Assembly: GCA_002474345.1 (NCBI GenBank)
Contig: DKQD01000066.1
Span: forward strand, 1 to 34,128
Direction: 5' to 3'
Length of the DNA: 34,128 bases
Origin: Bacteriovoracaceae bacterium UBA7317
GTDB lineage: Bacteria; Bdellovibrionota; Bacteriovoracia; Bacteriovoracales; Bacteriovoracaceae
The notes under the pieces were generated by a model. It did no database searches, was not told the DNA's origin, and saw only the letters and a program-made list of their open reading frames with translations. Positions 17,320 through 24,890 of this stretch are shown here, piece by piece; within the stretch, counting starts at the first letter, position 1; each line of letters starts with the position of its first letter. The translations under genes and the position numbers were made by a program.

Positions 17320-17955
17320 ATGAAACGATTATTTTTAAATGTATTGATAATACTTTTCTTCTCTACTTTTTTTGCTTCCATTTCATTTTCGTCAAATGGG
17401 AATACATGGAAAAAGGTGAATGAAGAGAGCGACATCGAGGTCTTTCTAAAACCATCACCCAACAAAATGCTGGATATTATGAAAGGTGTGGGACTTGTCG
17501 ATGGTTCACCAGAGAAAATTGCTTTCATTCTTCTTGACAGCACTCAAAAAAAAAATTGGGACGGTTTGCAAAAAGAAAAAGTTTTGGAACAAAAAAGTCA
17601 CCTAAACAAGGTTTTTTACCAAGCTTATGAAGTTCCATTTCCATTTAGTAACCGAGATATTGTTTTTCGCATTACCTGTGAAAAAACTCAAGATGGCTTT
17701 CTAATAAAGTACAATTCAGAAAAACATTCAAAAGCTCCCAAAACAATTGGCGAGAGAGCAACAATTCATGCAAATTACTTTCTAAAGAGGGTTAAAGGTG
17801 GCAAAACTTTGGCCAGTGTAGAAGTTATCTTTGACCTTAAAGGAGATGTCCCGGCTTTTATATCAAATATAATTTCCAGAAAATGGCCTATAAGCGTAAT
17901 AAAGCATGTCCGTAGAAAAATAAAGCAAAGTTGGGTGAAAGAAATAAAATTCTAA
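17320..17955 (+). CDS. Exported START-domain lipid-binding protein
   Basis: A 211-residue protein with a signal peptide (LFLNVLIILFFSTFFASISFS) and one START/Bet v1-like domain. Typical START features are the N-terminal WKKVNEESDIEVFLKP strand, KNWDG, and YQAYEVPFPFSNRDIVFRI. START domains bind a single lipid in a hydrophobic groove; exported bacterial versions are poorly understood. It follows the PLD-like gene in the same direction. Lipid shuttling in the periplasm is a reasonable guess. AGGGA lies about 9 bases before the start. Confidence 0.75.
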   Translation: MKRLFLNVLIILFFSTFFASISFSSNGNTWKKVNEESDIEVFLKPSPNKMLDIMKGVGLVDGSPEKIAFILLDSTQKKNWDGLQKEKVLEQKSHLNKVFYQAYEVPFPFSNRDIVFRITCEKTQDGFLIKYNSEKHSKAPKTIGERATIHANYFLKRVKGGKTLASVEVIFDLKGDVPAFISNIISRKWPISVIKHVRRKIKQSWVKEIKF

Positions 17956-18072
17956 AAGAGATAAATTTTTTTTATCAGTGTTTTTTTGACACCCAATTGA
18001 TTCTAAAAAAACCTTCCAAGTTTCCTTTTGACAACACTTACTTAATTTAGGTCCTTTTTTTTGATTTAAATT

Positions 18073-18088
18073 TGGCATAAAAATTGCT
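18073..18088 (+). promoter_or_regulatory. Sigma-54-type promoter
   Basis: TGGCAT and TTGCT have exactly 10 bases between the invariant GG (-24) and GC (-12), close to the consensus TGGCAC-N5-TTGCW. The predicted start of transcription, near 18099, lies about 31 bases before the DUF4360 ATG with its AAGGAGG Shine-Dalgarno. A TTGACA at about 18026 has no matching -10 box. Confidence 0.6.
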
Positions 18089-18130
18089 TCAATAAAAGTC
18101 AGAAGAACTCTTTTATCCAAGGAGGAAAAA

Positions 18131-18739
18131 ATGAATTCTAAATTTAAATTGTCTGTTTTTATCACAACCTGCTTAACTCTCTTATCCTTATCCTCTTTAG
18201 CTCAAGACGATATTGAGCTTGGCCAACCCGGCTATGGTGGAAGTGGTTGTCCATCTGGAAGTGCGAGCGCAACCTTAAGTCCTGATAAAAAATCCCTTAG
18301 CTTAATTTTTGACGAGTTTATAGTTGAGGCAGGAGGAGAAACACGAAGGAGAATTGCAAGAAAAAGCTGTAATTTGGCAATTCCCGTCCGTATACCCCAA
18401 GGCCTTAGTATTTCAGTTATCCAAGTAGATTACAGAGGATACAATTATTTACCAAGAGGAGGCTCAGCTAAGTTTAACGCGGAATACTTTTTTGCTGGAA
18501 GCCAAGGACCAAAATATACGAAAACCTTTAGAGGCAGCCTTGATGACGAGTATATTATTGAAAATGCTCTTCCCATTGAAGCTATGGTTTGGTCTCCATG
18601 TGGTGAAGACGTTAACCTTCGCGTAAATACAAGTATGACAGTAAGAACTAACAGTCGAAGAAGTGAAGCCCTCTCAACCGTTGATTCAGCTGACTTCAGG
18701 TCTGGAATTATTTATCAACTTTCTTGGAGAGAATGTTAA
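18131..18739 (+). CDS. DUF4360 family exported protein
   Basis: The signal peptide is followed by the mature start QDDIELGQPGYGGSGCP. The pattern GGSGCPSGSASATLSPDKKSL, then FDEF, then RKSCNLAIPVRIPQG, then VDYRGYNYLPRGG is that of DUF4360, small secreted proteins of unknown function known from fungi and bacteria. Four cysteines in the mature part (in GCP, KSC, SPCG and the C-terminal REC) could form two disulfides, which fits export. The length is 202 residues. It has a very strong AAGGAGG ribosome site, a sigma-54-type promoter and its own terminator, so it appears to be a highly expressed, separately regulated single gene. Confidence 0.8.
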   Translation: MNSKFKLSVFITTCLTLLSLSSLAQDDIELGQPGYGGSGCPSGSASATLSPDKKSLSLIFDEFIVEAGGETRRRIARKSCNLAIPVRIPQGLSISVIQVDYRGYNYLPRGGSAKFNAEYFFAGSQGPKYTKTFRGSLDDEYIIENALPIEAMVWSPCGEDVNLRVNTSMTVRTNSRRSEALSTVDSADFRSGIIYQLSWREC

Positions 18740-18784
18740 ATATAAAAATGAGCTCCAAGCATTAATTTTACAAGCATACATTTC

Positions 18785-18821
18785 AAGCCCATGGACACCT
18801 TTCCATGGGCTTATTTTTTTT
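18785..18821 (+). terminator. Rho-independent terminator after the DUF4360 gene
   Basis: A perfect 10-base stem (AAGCCCATGG with CCATGGGCTT, 8-base loop) is followed by an eight-T run. Confidence 0.92.
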
Positions 18822-18878
18822 ATCCTGTTGAAGAAGTTTAATTTTTTTATTATAAGTCTTTATTTAAAAAGGTCATTT

Positions 18879-20066
18879 ATGAAAAAATTAAATTGGATTC
18901 CAAAATCTTTAATTGTTTTTGCATTTATTTTCCCTTTTCTATCCTTTTCAGAGACTTTGAATAGTGGTTCCTTTGAAGTTCTTCCTTACCTTATAAAAAA
19001 AAATAAAGATCAAGTTCATTTGCGTTTTCAACAAAAAAATTCGCAAAAACTTTTCTTTAAAAATAACTCTTCAAACCTTATCGAAGTCAAAACAAAGAAA
19101 AAGGAACTTACAACTTTATCTCCTTTCTATCAAAAATGTGGTCATCCATTAAAAATATCCCTGAGTGACGATAGAGAAAATCCTGTATATAAAAGAACAC
19201 TAAAAGCTTTTCCCTGTGACCCAGAGAAGGCTTTTTCTTTTGTTTTTATAAGCGATACTCAAAAACACCATGAAAAACATAACAAAATGGCGAAACTTCT
19301 CCTAGACCGGATAAAAGACCGTCCAATAAACTTTATTATTAATGGAGGTGATATTGTTCAGGATGGGTCTGTAGAAAAGAATTGGACAAGCTTTTTAAGT
19401 GCTTCAGTTCCCTACTCTCAGATGTTTCCGATAGTACCAATAATAGGAAATCACGATTATTGGGGGAATGTATACGATGATCCCATAGATGATGCTAACG
19501 CTGTTTTTACACCAAAACTTTTTAACAAATACTTAGGTTTAGAAGAAGACAATGAATACGGTTACTACTCTCTCGACTATCCACAATTTAAACTTATTGT
19601 ACTCAACTCAAACTTTCCAAAACTTCCGGCAAAAGTTATAAACCAACAAATGGAGTGGACAAAAAAAGAACTTCAAAAAAGTAAGGAAAAAAAACAACCG
19701 GTTATTATATCTTTTCACCATGCACCTTTTACATCTAATATCTTTTACTATGGTCCTGTTGCCATTTCTTTTAGAAATAAATGGATTCCTCTATTTGAAG
19801 AGAGTGGCGTAGTCAAATTGATCCTAAATGGTCACTCTCATTTGTATGAGAGGAGCTTAAAAGATGGTATCATGTACGTTGTCGCTGGCCCTTTCGGTGG
19901 ATCAAAAAATTGGTTACCAAAAATGAACAATCACTACAGACTGGCCATACACGCTGAAAAGGATACTTTTAGCCTTTTCAAGGTAACAAATACGACTATC
20001 GAAATGGAAACTTTCGATCAAACCAACCAATTAATTGATTCCTTTTCCATTGATCTTGAAATTTAG
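18879..20066 (+). CDS. Exported calcineurin-like metallophosphoesterase
   Basis: The frame extends upstream into the previous gene, but the ATG at 18879 gives a clean signal peptide (SLIVFAFIFPFLSFS) and has AAAGG upstream, so the protein is 395 residues. The dinuclear metal motifs occur in order: SDTQ (variant of DxH), GGDIVQDG, GNHDYWGN, HHAPF and GHSHLYER. This set is that of purple-acid-phosphatase-like enzymes. An N-terminal domain of about 120 residues precedes the catalytic part. The substrate is unknown. It lies after a strong terminator and probably has its own promoter in the T-rich stretch before it. Confidence 0.85.
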   Translation: MKKLNWIPKSLIVFAFIFPFLSFSETLNSGSFEVLPYLIKKNKDQVHLRFQQKNSQKLFFKNNSSNLIEVKTKKKELTTLSPFYQKCGHPLKISLSDDRENPVYKRTLKAFPCDPEKAFSFVFISDTQKHHEKHNKMAKLLLDRIKDRPINFIINGGDIVQDGSVEKNWTSFLSASVPYSQMFPIVPIIGNHDYWGNVYDDPIDDANAVFTPKLFNKYLGLEEDNEYGYYSLDYPQFKLIVLNSNFPKLPAKVINQQMEWTKKELQKSKEKKQPVIISFHHAPFTSNIFYYGPVAISFRNKWIPLFEESGVVKLILNGHSHLYERSLKDGIMYVVAGPFGGSKNWLPKMNNHYRLAIHAEKDTFSLFKVTNTTIEMETFDQTNQLIDSFSIDLEI

Positions 20067-20209
20067 CCAATAACTTAAATTCTTTGAGGAAAGGTTTTCC
20101 TTATTAAAAAGGAGGTTTTTGCCCTTTTCATAAGCCTCTATCATCTAGACAAAAAAAGTTGCCGAATGGTCCTTTAAGAAAAATCTAAATCGTTCTAGCA
20201 GTATGCTTT

Positions 20210-20234
20210 TTAAATTCTAAAAATAAGAATTTAA
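20210..20234 (+). repeat. Nine-base inverted repeat in the flagellin leader
   Basis: TTAAATTCT and AGAATTTAA pair perfectly around a 7-base loop, about 40 bases before the flagellin ATG. It is AT-only except for one G/C pair per arm, so it may be an mRNA hairpin or an operator. The rest of the 209-base gap shows no clear promoter. Confidence 0.5.
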
Positions 20235-20275
20235 TTTCCAGAAAGGATAAAAGATCTCTGATATGGAGGTTTTTT

Positions 20276-21268
20276 ATGGGCTTTCGAATAAATACCAATG
20301 TTCCCTCGATAGCAGCACAAAGAAGTTTAAACCAAAATACAAATCAACAAACAAGTACATTTGCCAAACTTGCTTCAGGTACCAGGATTAATAAAGCTGC
20401 AGATGATGCTGCAGGATTAGCAATGAGTGAAAAGTTAAAGGCCAGGATTAGAGGGACAAAACAAGCAGAAAGGAATGCAAATGATGGCATTTCTCTAATT
20501 CAAACAGCTGAAGGTGCACTTAGCGAAATTTCAAACATATTGATTAGATTAAGAGAACTTTCTGTGCAAGCATCATCAGATACAATTGGTGATAACGAAC
20601 GTAAATTTTCAAATCTAGAATACCAAAACTTAAAAGAAGAAATAGAAAGGATTTCTCAGGTAACAGAGTTTAACAATAAAAAGTTACTAAATGGAGAAGG
20701 GGATAAATACGACTTTCAAATCGGGCTTTATAATGATGATTTTGAAGATAGAATAAAATACGATGCAATGTTTTTAAATTCAACTTTATCAAGCTTATTT
20801 GGTGGAGAAGATGCAATAAAAAAACAGATAGACTTAAGAAGTCAGCTAAGAGAAATAGAATATAGTGATGATTTTGATAATGAAATCGAAAGAGTTAAAG
20901 CAAGAGAAGCACTCCAAGCAAGTTATGTAAAGAGTCTTACTGAAGGGAATAACAACCGTGTCGCTGGATTAAATGTTATCACTAAGGAATCTGCCCAGCT
21001 CAGTTTAAAAAATCTCGATTCGGCAATACAAAAAGTTTCAGGACAGAGGGCAGAATTAGGTGCCCTTCAAAATAGACTCACTTCTGTCATTAATAACCTC
21101 CAGGTTAGTCACGAAAACTTAAGCGCCACAAATTCGAGAATAAGAGATACAGATTATGCAAATGAAGCTGCTAATGGAACGAGGCTTACCATTCTTCAAA
21201 ACATGGGTACTTCTGTATTAAGTCAGGCGAACTCTAATCCTCAGCTAGCTTTAAAACTTATAGGTTAA
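20276..21268 (+). CDS. fliC: Flagellin
   Basis: This is the subunit of the flagellar filament. The conserved N-terminal D0/D1 region starts GFRINTNVPSIAAQRSLNQN and contains LASGTRINKAADDAAGLAMSEKLKA. The C-terminal region contains RIRDTDYANEAANGTRLTILQNMGTSVLSQAN. At 330 residues it is longer than minimal flagellins. The extra part is a charged, predicted helical insert in the variable region (about residues 145-240, rich in D, E and K). Strong GGAGG before the ATG. It is the first gene of a tight four-gene operon; the next gene starts 11 bases later. Which flagellin paralogue it is cannot be told here. Confidence 0.93.
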   Translation: MGFRINTNVPSIAAQRSLNQNTNQQTSTFAKLASGTRINKAADDAAGLAMSEKLKARIRGTKQAERNANDGISLIQTAEGALSEISNILIRLRELSVQASSDTIGDNERKFSNLEYQNLKEEIERISQVTEFNNKKLLNGEGDKYDFQIGLYNDDFEDRIKYDAMFLNSTLSSLFGGEDAIKKQIDLRSQLREIEYSDDFDNEIERVKAREALQASYVKSLTEGNNNRVAGLNVITKESAQLSLKNLDSAIQKVSGQRAELGALQNRLTSVINNLQVSHENLSATNSRIRDTDYANEAANGTRLTILQNMGTSVLSQANSNPQLALKLIG

Positions 21269-21279
21269 TAAGGAAATAA

Positions 21280-24200
21280 ATGAGCTTATTATCCAAGATA
21301 GTAAAAAAAGAGGTTGATCTTGAGGATTACAGAAGTTCCCCTCAAGGTCAAAGCATATTTAAAAAACTTGAGTCTAAAGTAAACTTAAGAGAACAGTTTT
21401 TAAAGATAGATCCGTCCATTGAAATAAAAAAAGTTATAGACAGTGAAAAGATTTCTTATTTTGTGATGAGGAACAAAGATTATCACTTTTTAAAATTAGG
21501 TCCTAAAGAAAAGTTCATAGTCGATTTTTTGATGGAAGGAGCTACAATTGAAGACATCTCTTATGAATTCTTTATGGAGTATTCACAATTAGCTGACCAA
21601 TACATAGAGCATTTTGTAAATGTTCTTTATAAAAATAATTTTCTAATAAAACCCTATAAAAATATATATGGGGACCTTAATTTGGCCATAAGAAGAGATA
21701 GAAAGGTTTCTTTATTTTCAAAGGTAATGCTGTTCCTAAGAAGAAAAGTATTAAAAAATATGGTTTATATAAGTTCGCTTCACAAATATATAGACTCTAT
21801 TTATAAAAATGGTGGTAAATTCGTTTGTTCTAAAGGAGCAACCCTATTTTTTAATTTTTCCATTCTTTTATCTTTTTACGTTTTTTCGACATCTGTGAAT
21901 TTTGGAAATATAGATATATTTAGAGTCAATGGCTCTATAACACTAGGTTTAATGGTATTATTCTTAATAAGGGCCATTCATACTTCTCTTCATGAGTTAG
22001 GTCACGCACTAAGTGTTGTTCATTTTAGAAGAAAGGTCATTAAAGGTGGATTAATTTCATTTTTTGGTATTCCATCATTTTTTGTAGACACAAATGATAT
22101 CTGGATGAGACCAAAAAAAGAACGAATAATGGTTTCTTTTGCAGGTCCATACGTCAACCTCATTTTAAATGCTTTTGCTATATTTTTACTTTCAATGAAT
22201 GACAACCCAATAATAGAAGGGTTTCTCTTAAGATTTATTGCTATTGGTGCTCTTAGCGTGTTTATTAATTTCAACCCTCTACTTACATTTGATGGTTACT
22301 TCATGCTAATAGATTATATTGGTTATCCAATGTTAAGAGATAAAGCTATTTCTTTTATAAAAAATTTTTTTACAAGAAAAGGCCATAAAAAAATAAAATC
22401 GATGCCAAGAAAAGAAATGCTCCTTTTATCAACCTATGGTTTCTCCTCTATTTTTTGGCTAATATTTTTTTTAGCATTTGTCTTAAACGTAATGGGATTA
22501 AGGGCAAAAGAGCTTTTGAATGAGTTAATGAACAGCCAATCTTATTTAATAAAAGGTTTTTCTTTTATTTTTATTTCTCTTTTTGTCCTCCCAATAATTA
22601 TTTCAATTCTTGCACTTATATATTTTAAATTAAGAGATATTTTTATTGATTTAAAAGAGAGGTATTGGAATCATTCAATTCGAAATAAAAGTATTATCCT
22701 TTCATCCTTAAATTTAATAATTAATATCCTAACATTTTTTAATTTTAATAATTTAAATTTTTCTATTATTTGCTTCTTATCGGGTTTTTTATTTTTTAAA
22801 ATTCAGTATTTAAAAGAAAACAGTCATTTTTTCATCTTTCACTTTATTTATATTTTCTTACTTTCTTCCGCTTTAATCTTGGCTAAATCCATGATCCCAA
22901 TTAATTTGATTTTTCTTCCTTACCTATTTATTTTATTCTTATTTGTTTACAAACAGAAAGATTATCCAATTTTTTTCTCTTATTTCTTTGTTTTAACACT
23001 ATCATTTAATCTCTTTTTTATTCTTGACCATGGACTTAAACCCAAATTACTTGGTGGTTTATTTTTTTCAACCATTACATTTTATTACTTATGTTCATTT
23101 TTTTTAAAAATGTTGGACTTTAATTCGAAGTTCATGAAAGATGGTCATATAAAAGCCTCTGATTCACAAAAAGTAAAAATTGTGTTCGAAAATCATCTCC
23201 ATATAGTTTATAAAATGATGGAGGAAAACTATGGTAAATTTCATGCTAAAAGCTTTATAAAAAGTTTAGATAAGAAATCTCCAGAAATAAGAATTTATTT
23301 TGAACCTTTAAGTGTTAAATATAGTGAGAAACTAAAAAGTATTCATAGTCTTTCTTCCAGTTTGAAAGAAACATTCTTACTTCTTAAAGAAATAAGCCAT
23401 TACTATTTTGGGCAAACTTTTTCTCAAAAAATATTTTTAAAAATTTTGGATGAGGAAAAATGGGTTTTTAGAGAAGTTTTTGAAGAATATGTCCTATCCA
23501 GAAACAAAAAGGGAGTTTTCGATTTCTCATTATTTGTAGAGAACCATATCCAGTTCTTATCAAAATTAGATTTATTCTCCACTTTTAATGAAAAAGACCT
23601 CAAGCTAATATTAACAAATTTAAAAAGTTACCAATTTAAAAATGGAGAGACTCTTACTAAAGAAAATGAAGATGGAGACCAAATGTTTATCCTTCTTGGA
23701 GGAAATGTTTCTGTTTACAAATTTAGTGAAATAACAAAAAAAGACGAGAAGGTAGCCATACTGGGGCCAGGTGATATATTTGGAGAGAGAACTTTATTTC
23801 TTGGAGAGCCTAGAAGTGCAACAATAATAACTGAAGGAGAAGGTAATCTTCTCATCATGGCAAAAGATGAATTTAAAAAGCTCTTAAAAGTCTCCAGTCC
23901 ATTTAAGGAAAAAATCCAAAAAATGGTCGATGAAAGCTTTAAGTTTTTTGACCTTCTTAAATCGGTCCCTTTATTTAAAGACGTTTCCGAAGAAAACCTA
24001 AAATTATTGGCACCCAAGATTAAATTTGAAACCTTTGAAGTAAATGATTTTATTTTTAAAGAAGGAAATATAGGAAATTCATTTTATATCCTTAAAGAAG
24101 GTAAAGTAGAAATATTTACTGGAACTGATGACAATCAAACAAAAAATATTTTGGCAAATCTAGGTCCGGGGGAGTTTTTTGGTGAAATCGCCTTGTTTAG

Positions 24201-24366
24201 AGAAATAAAGAGAACTGCTTCAGTGAAAGCCCTTAAAAAAAGCATCAGCCTAAGCATTGCAAAAGAAGATTTTAAGAGCGTTTTTTCGGAAAAAAAGGCT
24301 TTAGAAAGGGTTAGTTCAAGACGATTAAAAGAAATGAATTACTCGGTTAACAAAAAGGATAATTAA
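21280..24366 (+). CDS. M50 membrane metalloprotease with N-terminal PqqD-like region and two cyclic-nucleotide-binding domains
   Basis: A 1028-residue multidomain protein. Residues about 55-125 (YHFLKLGPKEKFIVDFLMEG and following) resemble the PqqD-like winged-helix or RiPP-recognition element found at the start of peptide zinc metalloproteases; this match is by eye. About residues 190-640 are polytopic membrane segments with HELGH (238-242) and the downstream NPLLTFDG (332-339), the two halves of the M50/site-2-protease zinc site. After a helical region come two CNB domains. Their phosphate-binding cassettes, FGERTLFLGEPRSAT (834-848) and FGEIALFREIKRTAS (967-981), both keep the key Glu and Arg, so ligand binding is plausible. 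AAGGA precedes the ATG. There is no HlyD or ABC partner beside it. Substrates could be the small peptide encoded downstream or membrane proteins. Confidence 0.88.
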   Translation: MSLLSKIVKKEVDLEDYRSSPQGQSIFKKLESKVNLREQFLKIDPSIEIKKVIDSEKISYFVMRNKDYHFLKLGPKEKFIVDFLMEGATIEDISYEFFMEYSQLADQYIEHFVNVLYKNNFLIKPYKNIYGDLNLAIRRDRKVSLFSKVMLFLRRKVLKNMVYISSLHKYIDSIYKNGGKFVCSKGATLFFNFSILLSFYVFSTSVNFGNIDIFRVNGSITLGLMVLFLIRAIHTSLHELGHALSVVHFRRKVIKGGLISFFGIPSFFVDTNDIWMRPKKERIMVSFAGPYVNLILNAFAIFLLSMNDNPIIEGFLLRFIAIGALSVFINFNPLLTFDGYFMLIDYIGYPMLRDKAISFIKNFFTRKGHKKIKSMPRKEMLLLSTYGFSSIFWLIFFLAFVLNVMGLRAKELLNELMNSQSYLIKGFSFIFISLFVLPIIISILALIYFKLRDIFIDLKERYWNHSIRNKSIILSSLNLIINILTFFNFNNLNFSIICFLSGFLFFKIQYLKENSHFFIFHFIYIFLLSSALILAKSMIPINLIFLPYLFILFLFVYKQKDYPIFFSYFFVLTLSFNLFFILDHGLKPKLLGGLFFSTITFYYLCSFFLKMLDFNSKFMKDGHIKASDSQKVKIVFENHLHIVYKMMEENYGKFHAKSFIKSLDKKSPEIRIYFEPLSVKYSEKLKSIHSLSSSLKETFLLLKEISHYYFGQTFSQKIFLKILDEEKWVFREVFEEYVLSRNKKGVFDFSLFVENHIQFLSKLDLFSTFNEKDLKLILTNLKSYQFKNGETLTKENEDGDQMFILLGGNVSVYKFSEITKKDEKVAILGPGDIFGERTLFLGEPRSATIITEGEGNLLIMAKDEFKKLLKVSSPFKEKIQKMVDESFKFFDLLKSVPLFKDVSEENLKLLAPKIKFETFEVNDFIFKEGNIGNSFYILKEGKVEIFTGTDDNQTKNILANLGPGEFFGEIALFREIKRTASVKALKKSISLSIAKEDFKSVFSEKKALERVSSRRLKEMNYSVNKKDN

Positions 24367-24375
24367 GGAAAAAAA

Positions 24376-24597
24376 ATGAATTGTGTTGAATGTGATAGAC
24401 CTGCTCACGGAACATGTAGGTTTTGTGGACGGGGATTATGTAAAGACCACTTTAATTCAGCAAATTTTATTGTCACCATAAGTAACAATCAAAGTAAGAA
24501 TGAAGAAGGGCCAGAAGTTTTGGTTGTTAAAAATGTGCTAAAATGTAGTCATTGTGAACCTCTTGGAGAGCTAATTAGTTTAAATAAAAAGGATTAA
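24376..24597 (+). CDS. Small Cys-rich protein, B-box/DUF2180-like zinc finger
   Basis: Seventy-three residues. The N-terminus reads MNCVECDRPAHGTCRFCGRGLCKDH: CxxC, CxxC, then CxxH. A C-terminal CSHC follows after a hydrophobic strand. The arrangement resembles B-box or DUF2180-type zinc-binding modules, which can act as protein adaptors. The gene lies 9 bases after the M50 gene with GGA before the ATG, and 10 bases before the next gene, so all are one transcript. The function is unknown. Confidence 0.75.
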   Translation: MNCVECDRPAHGTCRFCGRGLCKDHFNSANFIVTISNNQSKNEEGPEVLVVKNVLKCSHCEPLGELISLNKKD

Positions 24598-24607
24598 GGA
24601 GAAAAAA

Positions 24608-24856
24608 ATGGCCATGAAGGATGTAAAACTCATTTTGGATAAAGCCCACAAAGATGATGAGTTTAGGAAACTATTATTATCTAACCCAGATGAAGCACTT
24701 AAGGACTTTGCCTTATCAGACAGAGAAAAAGAGAAGTTTCACGGAATGGGTCAGGAGCAATTGATGGCATTTAAAAGCCAGCTAGACAAGAGGTTTTCTA
24801 AAGATGGAAGCTCCGGCAGTGACGATGACTGGTGGGTAGAGTCTGTAACAGACTGA
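24608..24856 (+). CDS. Small acidic protein resembling an NHLP/Os1348-type RiPP leader peptide
   Basis: Eighty-two residues. The segment ILDKAHKDDEFRKLLLSNP followed by DEALKDFALSDREKEKF has the pattern of NHLP-clan leader peptides (Os1348/Franean1_4349-like: helix, DxxFRxxLLxxPxxAL, then LSxxE). A 20-residue tail rich in Ser, Gly and Asp holds a WW pair (DDDWWVESVTD). The tail has no Cys, so thioether or thiazole products from Cys are excluded. No lanthipeptide synthetase, radical SAM or YcaO gene is nearby. It may instead be an unmodified secreted peptide or a docking adaptor for the PqqD-like region of the M50 protein. GGAG precedes the ATG. It is the last gene of the flagellin operon. Confidence 0.65.
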   Translation: MAMKDVKLILDKAHKDDEFRKLLLSNPDEALKDFALSDREKEKFHGMGQEQLMAFKSQLDKRFSKDGSSGSDDDWWVESVTD

Positions 24857-24867
24857 CAAGAAATCTC

Positions 24868-24890
24868 TTAGTTTGTAATTTACCAACTAA
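24868..24890. terminator. Imperfect hairpin between convergent genes
   Basis: TTAGTT-T-GTA pairs with TAC-C-AACTAA (nine pairs and one mismatch, AATTT loop). It covers the stop codon of the minus-strand gene at 24880 and lies 11 bases after the plus-strand stop. No U-run follows on either strand, so the role is uncertain. Confidence 0.35.

Noticed and set aside
18663..18878. N-terminal extension of the metallophosphoesterase frame into the DUF4360 gene.
   Set aside because: It crosses a strong terminator and lacks a ribosome site; the ATG at 18879 begins a proper signal peptide.
20142..20168. Possible sigma-28 promoter for flagellin (GCCGAATG at 20161).
   Set aside because: The -10 box matches only partly and there is no TAAA at a 14-16 base spacing upstream.
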